In this document: positions 49,371-62,727 of the stretch, in pieces
Numbering within the stretch: the stretch's first letter is position 1
How the letters are laid out: the number at the start of each line of letters is the position of its first letter
Assembly (NCBI GenBank): GCA_902806595.1
Contig: CADCXC010000040.1
Location: 1 to 64,000 of the forward strand
From: Pyrenopolyporus hunteri
Lineage: Eukaryota > Ascomycota > Sordariomycetes > Xylariales > Hypoxylaceae
Direction of reading: 5' to 3'
DNA: 64,000 bases
Position numbers and translations under genes: made by a program
The notes under the pieces: model-generated
Seen by the model: only the letters and a program-made list of their open reading frames with translations
Told to the model about the DNA's origin: nothing
Database searches by the model: none

Positions 49371-52300
49371 TAATTAACAACTTATAAATATAAGTAATAA
49401 TATTTGATTTTACGATTTATTATTTCCTAAATTTTAAATAATACCACGTGTATCAATAAACCCTTTTATTACACATAAATCCCGGAAAAAACCGTTAAAA
49501 TATTTCGCGTCGAAAATATTTATTTCCTCTTCGAAAAAATATATTATACGTTTTAATAATATAAAAAATAATATATTAAAAAAATAAATAAAAATCCCGT
49601 ATTTCTATATTATTTAAACATAATTTAATATAATTTAAAAAAATATCGCATCTATTCGACGTTCGATTATATTAATATTAAACGACGATATAAATTTTAA
49701 AAAAATTAAATAAAATAACGACGACTTTCCCCTCATTAAAAAAGTTATTTTTTTAAAATCGAATTAAACGTATCTAAAAAACAATTAATTAACGTTCTTA
49801 TCGTCGCAATCGAATTCGATTACGATTTAAAAAAAAATCCTATTTATATTTAATGTTTTTATTTATAAATCGATTAAATCGCCGGTACCGTTCGTCGTAA
49901 CGTCTTCGTTCGAATTTAACGGGTAAAATATAAATATAATAAAACTTATCTTTATTTTTTTATTTTATTTAAATTATAACATTTTATAAAAAACCATAAA
50001 TTAAAAAACGTAAAACGAAAATTTAACCTTTTTAACGTAATTATAATCACCTTAAAAAAACTTAATATCGAATATTAAAAAAAATATACCGTTAATTATA
50101 ACGGTAAACACCGAAAGTAAATAATTAATAATGTTTAAAAATAACCTTTTTAATATAAAAACCCTTTTAAAACTTCGGTTAAAACGCGTACCTTATATTA
50201 CCATTAAAAAACGTAAAATTAAATAAATATTAAACGAATATAATATTTTCGATTTACCTATTAATATTAACCTTATAACTCGAAGTAAAATTAAAACTAC
50301 TCGTTTTATTTAATATATTTAAATACGTACGTATATATTTAATTCATTAAAAATATAATCTTAATTTTTATTTTTAAAAAATACGTTAATCGAAAATCTA
50401 TTTATTATAATATATAAAAACCCATTAAAATATATCATTTTTCGATTACTTATTTAATAATTAATTATTTTATATATTATTTTATAAATAACTTTTAAAA
50501 ATATATTATTTAAAATAATCATTTATTTTTAATAAATTAATTTATTATTAAACCATAAAAATAAATAATTTAAACATCGATTTATTTACCGTCTTTAATT
50601 TTTTATAAATTTTTAATAACACTACTTTTATTATAACGAATAATTTAAATTAAATAAACTATTTTATTATTTTATATATTATTATTTTATGTATTATTAT
50701 CCCATATATTATTATTAAATAATTTAATAAATATTATTTAATTAATCTTAAATACGTAACCTTCGAAGGGAATTTATCAAATTTAACTTTTTCGACATCG
50801 TAAATATACCTACGTATAATTTATAAACGCTATTATTATAAATATAAAAATTTTCCCCACTTTAAACGTAATTAACACACTTATTTTTACATTACCTTTT
50901 TAAATTAATACATTTAAAAAACGGCCATATAATCGAAATAAAAAAATTAAAATTTAATTCGCCTACCGTATTACGATATTATTTATCGCATTTTTAATAT
51001 AAAATCGCATTACGTCGTTTTCTATTTACGATTAATAAACTTTAAAAACGATAAAAATCATATAATAATTAATATATATAATAATTAAATAAATAACTTC
51101 GAATCGCTTCGATATATATTCGACGTATTTATTTCGAATGTTTTAATAAAACGTTTTTTATTTTTAGATTTAAATTAATTACCTTCTAAAACACATTTTT
51201 TCGACTTAAATCGATCTTCCATTCGTAATATACATTTTAACTTTTTCCCTCGAATTTATATACGTAAATAACGTAATAAAACTTTTTATTTAACGATATA
51301 TAATTATAAAATAACTAATAAAAAAATTTACAATAACCTAAACTATATTAAATTCGAATTTATAACTTTTAAACTTTAAAATTTCTTAATTTAATTAAAT
51401 CGAAAACTAACCCGTTAACGCGCTTTTCGAAAGTTATTTATATGAAAAAAATATATACTTTTTTCTTCGTTTAAATAATTAAAACGACGTTATATTAATA
51501 AAATAAATAATATATTAAATTAATTTTAACTTTATTATAAATTCGAATAAAATAAAAACTACAAAAGATTATTAATCTTTTTTAATATAATTATTTACTT
51601 AACTCGATTTTTTTTTTTTCGATACGTATAATAAATAAATATTCGAAATACCTAAATATTTAACTCGCACGCCTATATATAACTTTTAATTTACTTATAT
51701 ACGTAATACTTTTAACTATTTTAATACTTTAAATAATTAATAACTTACATCGATACGATTCGATTAATTATTATTTTAAATATAACTTAATCTTAATAAA
51801 ATATTCGATATATATATACATATATAAAAAATACGTAAATTTAAATTATAATCGTATTAATAAAAGTTTTAAAAAAATATATTAATAAAAAAAAAAAATT
51901 TCCTAATTAAAGTATAAATTATTAAATAACGATTGTAAATTAAATTAATCGTTTAATAAAACATCGTTATTACGCGAAATAATATCGTAATAATTATATT
52001 AAAAATTAAAAACTACACTACGTTTTTTACTTTTACACTTTAAAAACATATCGTAAATTACGCGTAATAAATTAAATAATATTATATTATATTAAAAATA
52101 TTTAAGTTTTTAATAACTATATATATAATATTTATATTATAACTAATTAAAGCGTTAATATATATTAACTAACCCCTTTTTAACCGATATAAATAATTAA
52201 ATACTTATATATATAAAAAATACTTAAATTTTTATATTATCGCTTTATATTAATATTATTTAATTTATTCGTTTATTATTAATGTAAATTAAATTTATCT

Positions 52301-54536
52301 TCGTTTTAATTAATTAAATTTATACCTTATACTTTACTTTTTATTTATTATAATAAAAAGTATAATTAATTTTTTAAAAAAAATTTAAAAAATAAATTTA
52401 TATAAATACCTACCCCTATATATAAATAAATACCTACTTAAATAAAAAAGTAAATAAATAAATATTTATTTAGATACCTATTTACCTATAATGTAATAAA
52501 TATAAACGATATATATTTCGATTCGAAATTTTATTTAAAAACTTATATAACAAATAAAAAATAAAATCCGTCCTACGATATAATATTAAATCTAATAATT
52601 TTTATATAAATTTAATAATAAATTAAAAAAAACCGTTTAATAATAAAATAAATTTTAACGTAATACGAAAAAAAAAATTTAAACTTTCTCCATTATAACC
52701 ATTTCAAACGTTATCCCCCTTATAAAATAAATTATATAACGTCTATCATTCGAAACATCCCACCCTTTTATAAACATTTCCCGGTATTTTAAAATAAAAA
52801 CCGGTCGTATAACTCGACCATTTTATACGTAACCGCTTAACGTTTTTTCCTTTCGATAATATAAATTATATTAAAATACGAAAATATTTCCCACCGGACA
52901 AATTTAAGTTACGCCTAAATATACCATTAAAAACGTAATAAAATTATTTAATAGTTTATTATAATATAATAAAAAAAATTAATAAAAAGGAATATTTATT
53001 CGATTTTAATCTTCGACTATTTCTTTAAATAATCCAAAAAAATATATAATATTAACATAACTTTTTTTAAACTTTAAATTACGTTATATTTAATCGAAAC
53101 GTCGTATTACTTTTACTTAAAAAAAATAAAAATGTAATATTAAACGTAAAGTTAATAATATATTTAATTCGATTTATAAATATAAATAATTATTTCGTAA
53201 TTTTAATTTATAATCATTACCATCGATATTAAATTTTCGTCGATTTATAATTTTATAATTATAAAATTCGATTTAACGTCGCGTCTTAACGTTTATAACA
53301 ATAATTAATCGAAAATAAATTAACTCTATTTATAATTAATAATAAAAACGTTCGAAAATATAATACTTTTTATTATATTATAAAATAGTCGAATCTTTAA
53401 ATTTATAATTTAATAATTATCGATTTCGTTCGAACGTTTATAAAAGAAAAACTTAACGATTAAACTAATTAAAATAACGATATAAATGTAAAAAAAAATA
53501 TAATTTAACAATAATTAAATTAATTATATAACAAATTAAACTACACACTTAATATAAATATACGTATTCCATAAACTTTAAAATTATTTCATTACGACTT
53601 CGTTCAAAAAAAATAACCGCATACAAAAATACTACCACCATTCGATAATTAATTAAATAAATTTCGACATATTTTAATAAAATTATCGTCTCCGATTTCG
53701 CTTTAACCCATAAAAACTCGAAACATATCAACTAAACTATCAAATAACTTATAATAATTACGACCTTTTATAAAAAAATTTCGAAATATAATAAAAAATT
53801 TATTAAATCGATAAATCTAAATCGAAACTCTTAACGAAATAATTAATTTATCAAATATTAAACCGATTAAACCTTCGAAATATAACGAGGATAAACATAT
53901 TAACCAACGCGATAAATACGTTAATATTTTAAAACTAAATATCGATTAAATAATATCTTCAACCGACTTCGAATTACGAAATACGCCTTATCGACACTCC
54001 GTAACACCGAAACCTTAAATTTATATCGATCCACAAAATCGCCTATTACCGTCGCATCTTTTAAATTAACGAAATTAAAATATAAAAAAAAAATAACGAA
54101 TTTAACGTCGATAATAAAAATTTAAAAATTTTCCTATAAAATAAAAATTTATTAAAAAATAAAAAATTATATAATTTATAATATATTTTATATCGTTATA
54201 TCGAATAAAAAATAAATAAATTTATAACCTTAATTTAAAAAAAATATTAAAATTAAAACGAAAATATAAATACCTTTATTTTAAATTATAACTTTAATTA
54301 AATTCGAATTTATAATTATTTCCTTATTAAATATAATTTCGTAAATTTTATATAAACTTTTAAAACCGTTATATTTTATTAATTTATTTAAAAATGCGAC
54401 AACTTTTTATTATTAATTTTACGTTTTTATATTTTATTATTTTTTAAACGAAATACACCGTTTAAAAAATATATAAATCGTATTAAAAATCTAAGATAAT
54501 TTAACGATATATTTAAAGCCGACCGTTTTAAATTTA

Positions 54537-54740
54537 ATAAACTTCTTCGATTTATTATATTATTATCGTTTAAAATCGATTATTTTAAATCCGACGAACT
54601 TTTCGAATCTATTACGTTATTATTATTTAAAATTAATTATTTCGAATTCGACGAACCTTTCGAATTTATTACGTTATTATCGTTTAAAACTAATTATTTC
54701 GAATCTAATAAACCTTTCGAATTTACTATATTATCGTTAT
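54537..54740. repeat. 57-bp tandem repeat
   Basis: About 3.5 copies starting at 54537, 54594, 54650 and 54707, each with aaacctttcgaatttatt, acgttattatcgtttaaaa and taattatttcgaat. The 57-bp length is 19 codons, consistent with a former repeat-containing coding region. Confidence 0.7.
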
Positions 54741-57464
54741 CTATATTTATTATTTTTATTATTATATTTAAAAGTAAATTAAAACGAAGTAATATAATTA
54801 TAACATCTAATATATCTTTTTTTTTTTCCTTCGTTTATATAAATATATTAATAATATATATGCGTAACCGTTTATATTATTCTACTTTTAATAATATAAA
54901 AATATCGACGAAATAAATAATAAAATATTTACCATAAACTTTATTTAAATCTCGCTAAAATATATAAAACTACACTTCCATATTATTCGATATAATATTA
55001 AAAATAATAATAATAAATAATAAAAAATAACAACTTTTTTTTACATATTAATATAATCTTTAAATAATATTAAAATAAATAATATATCCTAAAATAACTT
55101 AATTTTAAACGATCGATAAAAATTAAAAAATATTAATATCGAAATTTTTATACTTAATAATTAAAAATAAAAAATTAATAATAATATAAATTTTAATTAA
55201 TTTACTTATATATCTAAAAAATTAAAACCGTTCAAATTATATAAATATATTACCTTAAAACGTATCGAACCTCGAATAAAAAAACTTCACCGATATTAAT
55301 AACTTTAAAAAAACGACCTTATAATAAATAAATATCTCGTTAAAACGTTTAAATCGATAACCTATAAACTCTTATACCTCTTCGAATAAATAGTCGTCGA
55401 AAATTTTTTTTACTTTTTTTTTCGTTAATATAATATTAAATATAAACCTCGACGATACCTTCGTTAATCGCGATATTTTTATACGACTTTCGTTTAACTT
55501 AACCGCTTAAAAATAAAACTTTTTCCACTTCGATTTATCCGAAAGTTTATTTTTCACCGAACTCTTTAAATCGATTAATAATAACCGTAAAAATTAAATT
55601 TTCTTCTACGGCGATAAAAAATAAAAATATTTCTTTTTAATTCTATTAATAACCGTAATAATATTAACTAAAACATCGCGAAATACGTCATTAAAAAAAA
55701 TATTATTAAACTTAAAATAAAAAATATAAAATTTTAAATCCGAAATAATTTACATATATTTTTTTAATTCTATTTACGTTATCGTAATTCGAACAAATCT
55801 TTAAAATTTAATAACTTCGTCCATTTCGTATATTAATAATATAAACGTCCTATTAATAAAATTTATAAACGATATCTTTAAAACTTTATAATTATTCGAA
55901 ACTTTTTTAAACCTCTTCGATAAAAATAAATCGAAGTTTAAATAATAATTTATAAGGTTAAAACGATCGATATTAAAGTCTTCGATTAAAACGAAAAAAT
56001 TTTTTAACTTTTTTTAATTAATATTAAAACGCGTAAACCATATAAAAATAATTTAAAAAATTAATTTAAAAATATCATTAAAAACGCGATTTCGTAATAA
56101 TAAAACGAAAATATATTTAAATACGATTAAAGTTAATTATTATTAAATATTTTATATAAATATATAAAATTAAATTTTAAATTATAATAATTTTATTATT
56201 TATTATATTTTAATTAATAATTTCGTCCCTTAAAACGTAATATATTTATAATTAAAACTAAAACTTTCGACATCGAATCGCACCGAATCGAACCTAAACT
56301 TAATTAATCGAAACCTTTTTATAAAAATCGAATAAATTTTATCGATTAAATCGCACCGTTTCTTCAAAAATAAACACTTTATAAATAATAAAAAAGTTTT
56401 AATTTATAAATATCTTATAAAAATAAAAAAAAGTTTTTCGCGATTATTAAATAAATCGAAAAATATATTTATATTTATATAAATATATATAAAAAAAAAA
56501 CGATATTTTAAGTTAAATATTAAATAAAATAAATCGTAATAAAATAGTAAATATCTTTTTCTATAATACTTATTATTACTATAATATAAATTTAATAATT
56601 TCGAAAAATCGATCTCGAAAAATTATTTATTATATATAAACGATATATTATAAATTATATTAAAAAACGTTAACAACATTATATATTAAAAAAAATATAA
56701 ATATTTCGAAAATTTCATTAAAAAACGTTTTTAATATCCCCGAATTAATTAAAAATTAATAATTAAGTTAAAAATAAAATAAAATTATAAACCGAAATAT
56801 AAAAAAATAAAAAAAAAAATATAAAATAAAACAAATACGTTAAAAATAATAAATTAAATAAATAACGTTAAAAAAAAAAATAAAATAAAATTTAACGAAA
56901 ATATTTAATTAATCGTTTTATAAATTATATAAAATTAAATAAAAACAAAAAATAAATTTTAATAAAATAATCGTATAATAAAATTACTTATCGATAATTA
57001 AATATAAAATTTTACTATTATTAATCGAAACTTATTATAAAATTATATCGTTAACACGTTATTAATACAAATCGATATTTAAAAAATCGTAAATAAAATA
57101 TAAAAAATTACGACTTAAAAAGTAATATAACAAATAAAATAATAAAATTATTTCAAATTTCGTTATCGAATACTTAAACAATTAAATAATCACATAATAT
57201 TAAAATTAAAAAAATTAATATTAAAAAAATTAATAATAAAATAAAATTTCACTTTACACCGCCCCACATTTATAATAATCCCATTAATTTATAAAAATAT
57301 ATAAATCTTAAAAAATCGATAATAATAATAAATATTTAAATATATAATAATATTTTTTATAATTAAAATTATAAAACGCTATAATAAAATACGACACGTA
57401 ATATAATAAATTACGATTTTATAAAAACGTATCGATAATAAAAACGTTCGATATTTCGAAATCT

Positions 57465-57730
57465 ATTAAACGAATAAAAAATCGTTAATTAATAACCGAT
57501 TAATTATTATACAATTATATAATAAAAAATACAAAATAAATAAAATAAATTAAATTATATATATATAAAAATTATAAACGGTTTAACTTCGTATTAATCG
57601 ATAAATATATTATTTTTAAAAATTATACCTTAAATGTCCGTTATATAAAACGACGAAACATTTAATAAAAATATATCTACCTTTATTATCGCTATAATAG
57701 ATATTTTAATACGAAGTTATATTACTATAA
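57465..57730 (+). repeat. Dispersed LTR-like repeat, copy D
   Basis: Same landmarks as the copies in block 1: aatcgttaattaataaccga, cttcgtattaatcgataaat, taaatgtccgttatataaaa, and atattttaatacgaagttat at the end. It is followed by cgattatttaataaaatt, a piece of the second repeat family. Shows that blocks 1 and 2 contain the same element family. Confidence 0.65.
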
Positions 57731-57781
57731 TATCGATTATTTAATAAAATTAAACTATTATATTAATTTAAATATTTTTAA

Positions 57782-57934
57782 TATTATGTCATTTTTTTTT
57801 CGTATTATATCAACTATATTAACCTAAATATACGATTATATCATCTTTTTTTTCTAGTCGTTTATCGCATATATGGCTTATGTCATCTTTTTTTCCAACG
57901 TTTTAACGGGTTAGCGGTTTCATGGCAAATGGCC
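57782..57934 (-). repeat. Right end of AT block 2: sub-terminal repeats plus terminal inverted repeat
   Basis: Sub-terminal atgtcatttttttt, atatcatcttttttttc and atgtcatctttttttcc motifs lead into the TIR (57876-57934), which ends at ggcc. The outer part is unmutated and normal GC composition starts within it. Confidence 0.65.
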
Positions 57935-58709
57935 AGCCGTCCCTCGCCCTCGGCCAGCCCAAGGGTAAGGGACCGTTGGATTGGTCAGCACGGTAGTCCG
58001 TGGAATGCCTAATTTCATATGCAATGGCTGGGGGATTCGGGATTCGCTCGACTTAGAGGTATTGTACAATACCTGACCTACTTGGGTATGCTAGGTCCCT
58101 TGCAAGGTCCGCTACGTTTCAACACCTTAACATATTTATGAGCCGACTTAGATAGCTTCATTTCTAATCCATTACGCGGATTCCATACAAATGAAGAAAA
58201 ATCCTAGTTGGCTGTTTGCGACTTAATAGTCAAGTCGAATAAGGCTGCTCCGTTCCTTTTCGACTATCGAGATCTCTTTTACTTTTTGGGTATTTCCGTG
58301 GCCGGACAGCGCGATTTATTCCGTTCTTTTCCTTTTCCTTTTCCTTTTCCTTTTCCTTTTCCTTTTCCTTTTCCTTTTCCTTTTCCTTTTCCTTTTCCTT
58401 CTCTTTACTCTTATATACATAATAGGCGATAACCAACCCCGTACATTAGTAAGTGATATTCTCCTCTCGTTAATGGAGTAATATCCTTTCACCATCCTTC
58501 TATCATTAATAGCCGGTGTGTAGGTATAAATAAACACTTGGGGTGGTAAGAAACGCCAAAATCACCTAGTTCTTATCTTAAAACGCTAGAATCTTTTTTC
58601 AGCATCATATTAACACCTTGGCTTTTCTTTTTATTTATTATTATTATTAATTAATTAATTAATTAATTATTTATTTTTTCGTAAAGGGTATAAAAAGGCC
58701 CCCGTTACG
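57935..58709. other. Intergenic, AT block 2 to GST gene
   Basis: 775 bp of normal sequence with a (CCTTTT)n array at 58327-58399 and (AATT)n at 58645-58676. A TATAAAAA box lies at about 58689, only about 20 bp before the annotated GST start codon. No gene found; open frames over the CCTTTT array are repeat artefacts. Confidence 0.5.
58327..58399 (+). repeat. (CCTTTT)n hexanucleotide array
   Basis: About twelve nearly perfect ccttttcctttt units. On the minus strand it reads as (EK)n and on the plus strand as (PF)n, hence the spurious open frames. Confidence 0.9.
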
Positions 58710-59520
58710 ATGGCAGCACCTAAGATCAAGCTGTATACGAACCATATCTGCCCATGTACGCGCAGTCCGGCACTATATCTCCTAGGTAGAACTAACCTAT
58801 ATCCTAGGGGCCCATAGAGCGCACATTGCTCTCGCCGAGCTTAAGTTGCCGTTCGAGGAGGAAATCATTGATCTGTCGATCCCCCGCACCGCGGAATATC
58901 TTAAAATCAATCCTCGGGGTCTGGTCCCGTCCATGGAATATAACGGCGAGATCATCACCGAGTCGGCTATCATCTCCAACTTCCTCGCCGACGAGTTTCC
59001 GTCCCACCTGCTTCCTGTATCGAAAGCTCCCGGCGGAGCCGTGCTTCGCGCCAGGATCGCTTTCTTCGTGGACACCTTCATCTCCAAGGCAAGCGGCAAC
59101 GTCAACAAGGCCCTGGTCGCAAAGACCGCCGAAGAAGCAGAAGGTTTCGTCAAGGGGTATGTTGATGCGGTTGCGAAGGAAGTTGAGCCACTCTTGGTCA
59201 ACGCCGCGCCATTCTTCAACGGAAGCGATAAACTCACACAAGCTGAAGTAATTATTCCTCCTCTCCCTGCCCTCCCGGCCGTTTCGGCCTAAGCTAAACT
59301 CCTCCAGGTATTGACGGGCAGCTTTATCCTGCGTCTGTTCGTTTATGCAAAGCACGGTCTCTTACCCGAGCACACCTTAAGCGACTTATCTACCCGAGCT
59401 CCCAACTTCTACAGATGGGGCCAGGCTGTCACTAAGCATCCCAGCGTGACGGAGATATTAGAGGAAGAGACGCTCGTCGCGGAGATGAAGAAAATGCTGG
59501 CTAAACATCACGCGGCTTGA
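58710..59520 (+). CDS. Glutathione S-transferase, omega-like
   Basis: Three exons (58710-58755, 58808-59247, 59308-59520) give 232 aa. Introns are 52 and 60 bp with CTAAC/CTAAA branch points. Exon 1 encodes MAAPKIKLYTNHICP, and splicing creates CPWAHR (C14-R19), the cysteine active-site motif of omega-class enzymes, which use Cys for thiol transfer and deglutathionylation. The thioredoxin-fold domain continues with VPSMEYNG (55-62, cis-Pro at 56) and the glutathione-binding ES pair (67-68). The all-alpha C-terminal domain includes AEVLTGSFILRLFVYAKHGL across the second junction and PNFYRWGQAVTKHPSV. Length is normal. It is the first gene to the right of AT block 2 and shows no RIP damage. A TATAAAAA about 20 bp before the ATG leaves little room for a leader, so the true 5' end needs transcript data. 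The subclass call is by motif only. Confidence 0.9.
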
Positions 59521-60976
59521 GTAAGTTCGTTTCAACCACGGGCTACCGCGGGATACCACCACGATATTGGGTCGACTTGGTTCTCTTGCTCTATTTATAG
59601 GCGAAGCACAGAATAGCTTCTTACTTCTAGCCTCCTTCACCAGCATACGCTAAGCATGTTGATGATTAAGGATAAACGTAGAGCTGGGAGAACGGACCTG
59701 GATGCCGAATATAACACCGAGTGCCTATATGATATGAACTGTACAGGGTAGATCTCGACGCAGTAGAGCAAGCATCTTAATTCTAATCTAACGGTGGGTG
59801 GTCCATGTCGGAGCTGGGTTTATGACCGGAGTTTCGGCCGTTTAGGTCTGTTGACGTCTCGTTTGAAGCAAGACTTTTATATCTCCCCGACGTAAGTATA
59901 CAGCTACGGCCGGTCGTAAAGAGTACGAGTCTTAGCAGTCCTTATAGACAAAGCCTTTCACTTTTGACTACCTACCCCGGACTTAAATCGGCGCGAGGGA
60001 CTCGGGGAAAGTCAAAATGTGACGAGATTAAAGCTGGCCGTGCTGTTCGGTGTTGAGCCGAGGGTGATAAAATGCAAATGAAGGAGTGAATAGGGCCGTC
60101 CCTTCAAGATGAAACTACCTCCGTTTACGAGGGCGGTATTATAAATTGTTCGTGGTATTGTCGTTTTGGCGTTGGAATGGGGTTGGCTTGCAGGTTGTGG
60201 GGTTGAGGTTGTGATTCCATTCCATTCATTACAAGTTGTCACGGTGCTGTGCGGTTGCTCGGCCCTGCTGGGCAAGCTTCGTCCAGCCCTATGGATTCCT
60301 AGAGCCCTAGGACTAGTTTGGCTTGTCACTTTATAACAATGCATAACTGGACCCTACTTAACTACACCGGCCTGAACGCGCGATTAGTTAGTTGGTCGAG
60401 GCCTTCTGGAAAACCGCTGGCACCTTTTTATGCGTATCCCATATCCCCTTGAATATACATATATTCGGAGGCTGAGCTCCTTTCCACGTACGCCTTGTGT
60501 GGGTAACCATCCCTGCCCCTGCGACCCCCCCGGCCGACCTCTCTTATGCAGGCCCCTATCTATATATATGTAGGTAGGTATACGTAGGTCTCTATGTAGG
60601 TACAATACGTAGAAATGTACGGGGGATATTAGGGGGCGCAACAACATGGGATTGGGTGCACCATTTCTACTCGGAAGACCCTTCGCCCTTCGTCTCCTCC
60701 CCCCGCGCCGCGCGATTTCTTAGTCACTACCTAGATCACCCCGCCCAATCTTCTTCGGGCTTGCATACATTCAGCCCTCTTTGATTCGAAGCTCATCTCA
60801 GCGCGATCACCTGCAGCAGGAGTACTCCAACGTGCCTCAACCACAGCACCACGGGCAGACCCGGGGATACTACTCGCTGGGCCCGATTCCCCTTAAATCG
60901 GGATCATGGGCTCCTTGTCTTTAGATGTCGTGTGTATGGGCGTATGGCGAAGGCTTAGAATACTAACCGCGAACCT
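59521..60976. other. Intergenic, GST to Clr5 gene
   Basis: 1.46 kb. Minus-strand frames at 60012-60344 and 60384-60647 look non-coding. One TAGGTAGGTATACGTAGG cluster at 60567-60600. C-rich promoter-like tracts at 60690-60780. Confidence 0.5.
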
Positions 60977-62727
60977 ATGAGTCTATCTAAGGCGCGACTA
61001 CAGATGCCCGACACAATGGAGCAGAACCTCGTCCATCTAACTCAAGAACCTCAGTTGGCGCCCGATTCCGTAGGCACCGTGCCGGGCCCTACAAAATATA
61101 AGCAAGACGCGTCTTTAGTGCCGTCGCTAAACGGTCAGCTTGCGCAGAACCCGGGACGTGCCGTTTCGCCCGATGGCCCGGCACACACGCCCACGCCGAC
61201 CGAGCCGCGCAGCTATCGTAAGGGAACACATGGCCCTAATGTCTGGGAGGTTCACAAGGAAGAGATTGCCCGCCTGTACCTAGACGAGAACAAACGACTC
61301 AAGGATGTGATAGAGATTATGGAAGTCCGATGGGGCTTCCGCGCATCGTAAGCTTAGTAGTCTTCCCTCGACGTTTGTGTGTTCGCCGGCCGGATAACTA
61401 AGCTAGTGCTCGAAGTCCGAAGATGTACAAGACGAAGCTCACGCAATGGAAGTTCTTCAAGAACAATCGCCGAGCCGACGTAGCAAATCTTCTCTATTTG
61501 CAGCGCCATCGGCTGGCCATCGGCAAAGAGAGTGCCTTTCGCAGAAACGGCAAACCGATCGATGTGGAGGCATACATGAGAAGAAAAGGGATCGACGCCC
61601 TCGATCTGGTTAGGGTGGCTGATTCCAGCGATTTACCGCCAACTGTACGATGTCGAACGCCGCCTTCGGCCCCCCGCCACCTAGATCCTCCCGACGACCT
61701 CTTCATCAAGGAGAGGTTTTTCCAATGGACATCCCAGAAGTTTATCAAGCCTCATCCGGTGCATACCGGCTATCTGAAGAGGCTAGACGCCCACCACAAC
61801 AGCAACGCCCTCTTCTCCGTCCAGTTGCTCACTCACGGATGCTGGCTCTTCTCCGCCGGCCGTAACCAAGAAGGAGGCGAATTTTGTCGGGGAGCCTTTG
61901 CCCTCTTACACCATATCCTCGAGGCGTCCGCGTCTCTTTCTTTTTTCGAGATGATGATTGCGATCCGCCGGTATCCAAATGCAGGAATTATGAAGGAGCT
62001 TTGGAGTTATCTCTCGCGATACGCCGCCGCTACCAGCGGAGTGAACCAACCGATGCATCGGATATTGGCTTCGTTCTCCAAGTTTTCTCAGCAGCATAGC
62101 TTGGAGCATAATCTTGACTTGCTGGGATGGGCCTTGCAGTGGGCGTCGGGTAGGTTCAATGGTTCTTTCGATGGCAAGCCGTTCGACTATACCATGCTCC
62201 GACCATGGGATCTCGGGCCCGTCTGGGACTCGTACCACCGATACTATTTATGCTTAAACCACTGGGAAGTCGACTTGATACCGACAGCAACTGTACCGGG
62301 TCTAGACGCCCATCAAGACCCTTCGAATCTACGGGCGGATCTACTACTCATTCTCGGCGGCCAGAGTAACTGGGCCGACGATAGGATCCCCAGAGTCGCT
62401 GGCAGGCTGCTCGAACAGAACCAGTATTCCGCTAAACCATCGGACTATCTCGAATTTGTCTGCCTGCACTCTATAGCACGGCACAGTAAAACGCGGTCCG
62501 CCGAGGATGACGCTGCGTCGAGCAGCGACCACAGGCGAGCGAGGGAGTACATGCAACTAGCTGTGAACCTTCAGGGGCGAGCTTGGCCCCCCGGAAAGAA
62601 TTACTACGAATCCCTGATGCTGCTCGAAAGCTGGTATCGGGAGGCGAACGACCACGATTCCGCGGACGTGGCGCGAATAAGACGTTCCCAGGATTGTGCG
62701 AGTATATTTAGGTCCCTACGTAAATGA
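60977..62727 (+). CDS. Clr5-domain protein
   Basis: Two exons (60977-61347, 61416-62727) give 560 aa. The 68-bp intron lies inside the domain and splices RAS|PKMYKTKL in phase 2; the branch point is atAACTAAGc. Residues 1-88 are polar and disordered. Residues 89-141 form the Clr5 domain: VWEVHKEEIARLYLDENK, a middle VIEIMEVRWGF, then PKMYKTKLTQWKFFKNN. Clr5 is named from a fission-yeast silencing factor and is very widespread in filamentous fungi, usually fused to a long helical tail as here. The remaining 420 residues are helix-rich with no recognised catalytic motif (for example LLHHILEASASLSFFEMMI and HSLEHNLDLLGWALQWASG). The domain looks DNA-binding, but targets of individual paralogs are mostly unknown. 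Such genes form large families often near heterochromatin-like or accessory regions, in line with its place here. Confidence 0.88.

Larger units (their letters stand above)
40475..57880. repeat. AT-rich, RIP-degraded repeat block 2
   Basis: About 17.4 kb of very AT-rich sequence with the same CpG-only cytosine pattern as block 1 and no credible gene. The second half (about 46000-57000) keeps noticeably more C than G outside CpG on the plus strand (acc, tcc, aaccg, cttt), whereas much of block 1 keeps more G than C. Internal 39-bp and 57-bp tandem repeats (13 and 19 codons) suggest that protein-coding transposon genes once lay here. The sharp right edge coincides with the right TIR. Confidence 0.85.

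Noticed and set aside
53549..53731. 60-codon minus-strand ORF in AT block 2
   Set aside because: Lies in RIP-saturated DNA, has the I/Y/F/K bias of translated AT-rich sequence, and no motif or neighbouring coding signal.
58208..58537. Plus- and minus-strand ORFs of 68-74 codons
   Set aside because: Produced entirely by the (CCTTTT)n array, giving PF or EK dipeptide runs.
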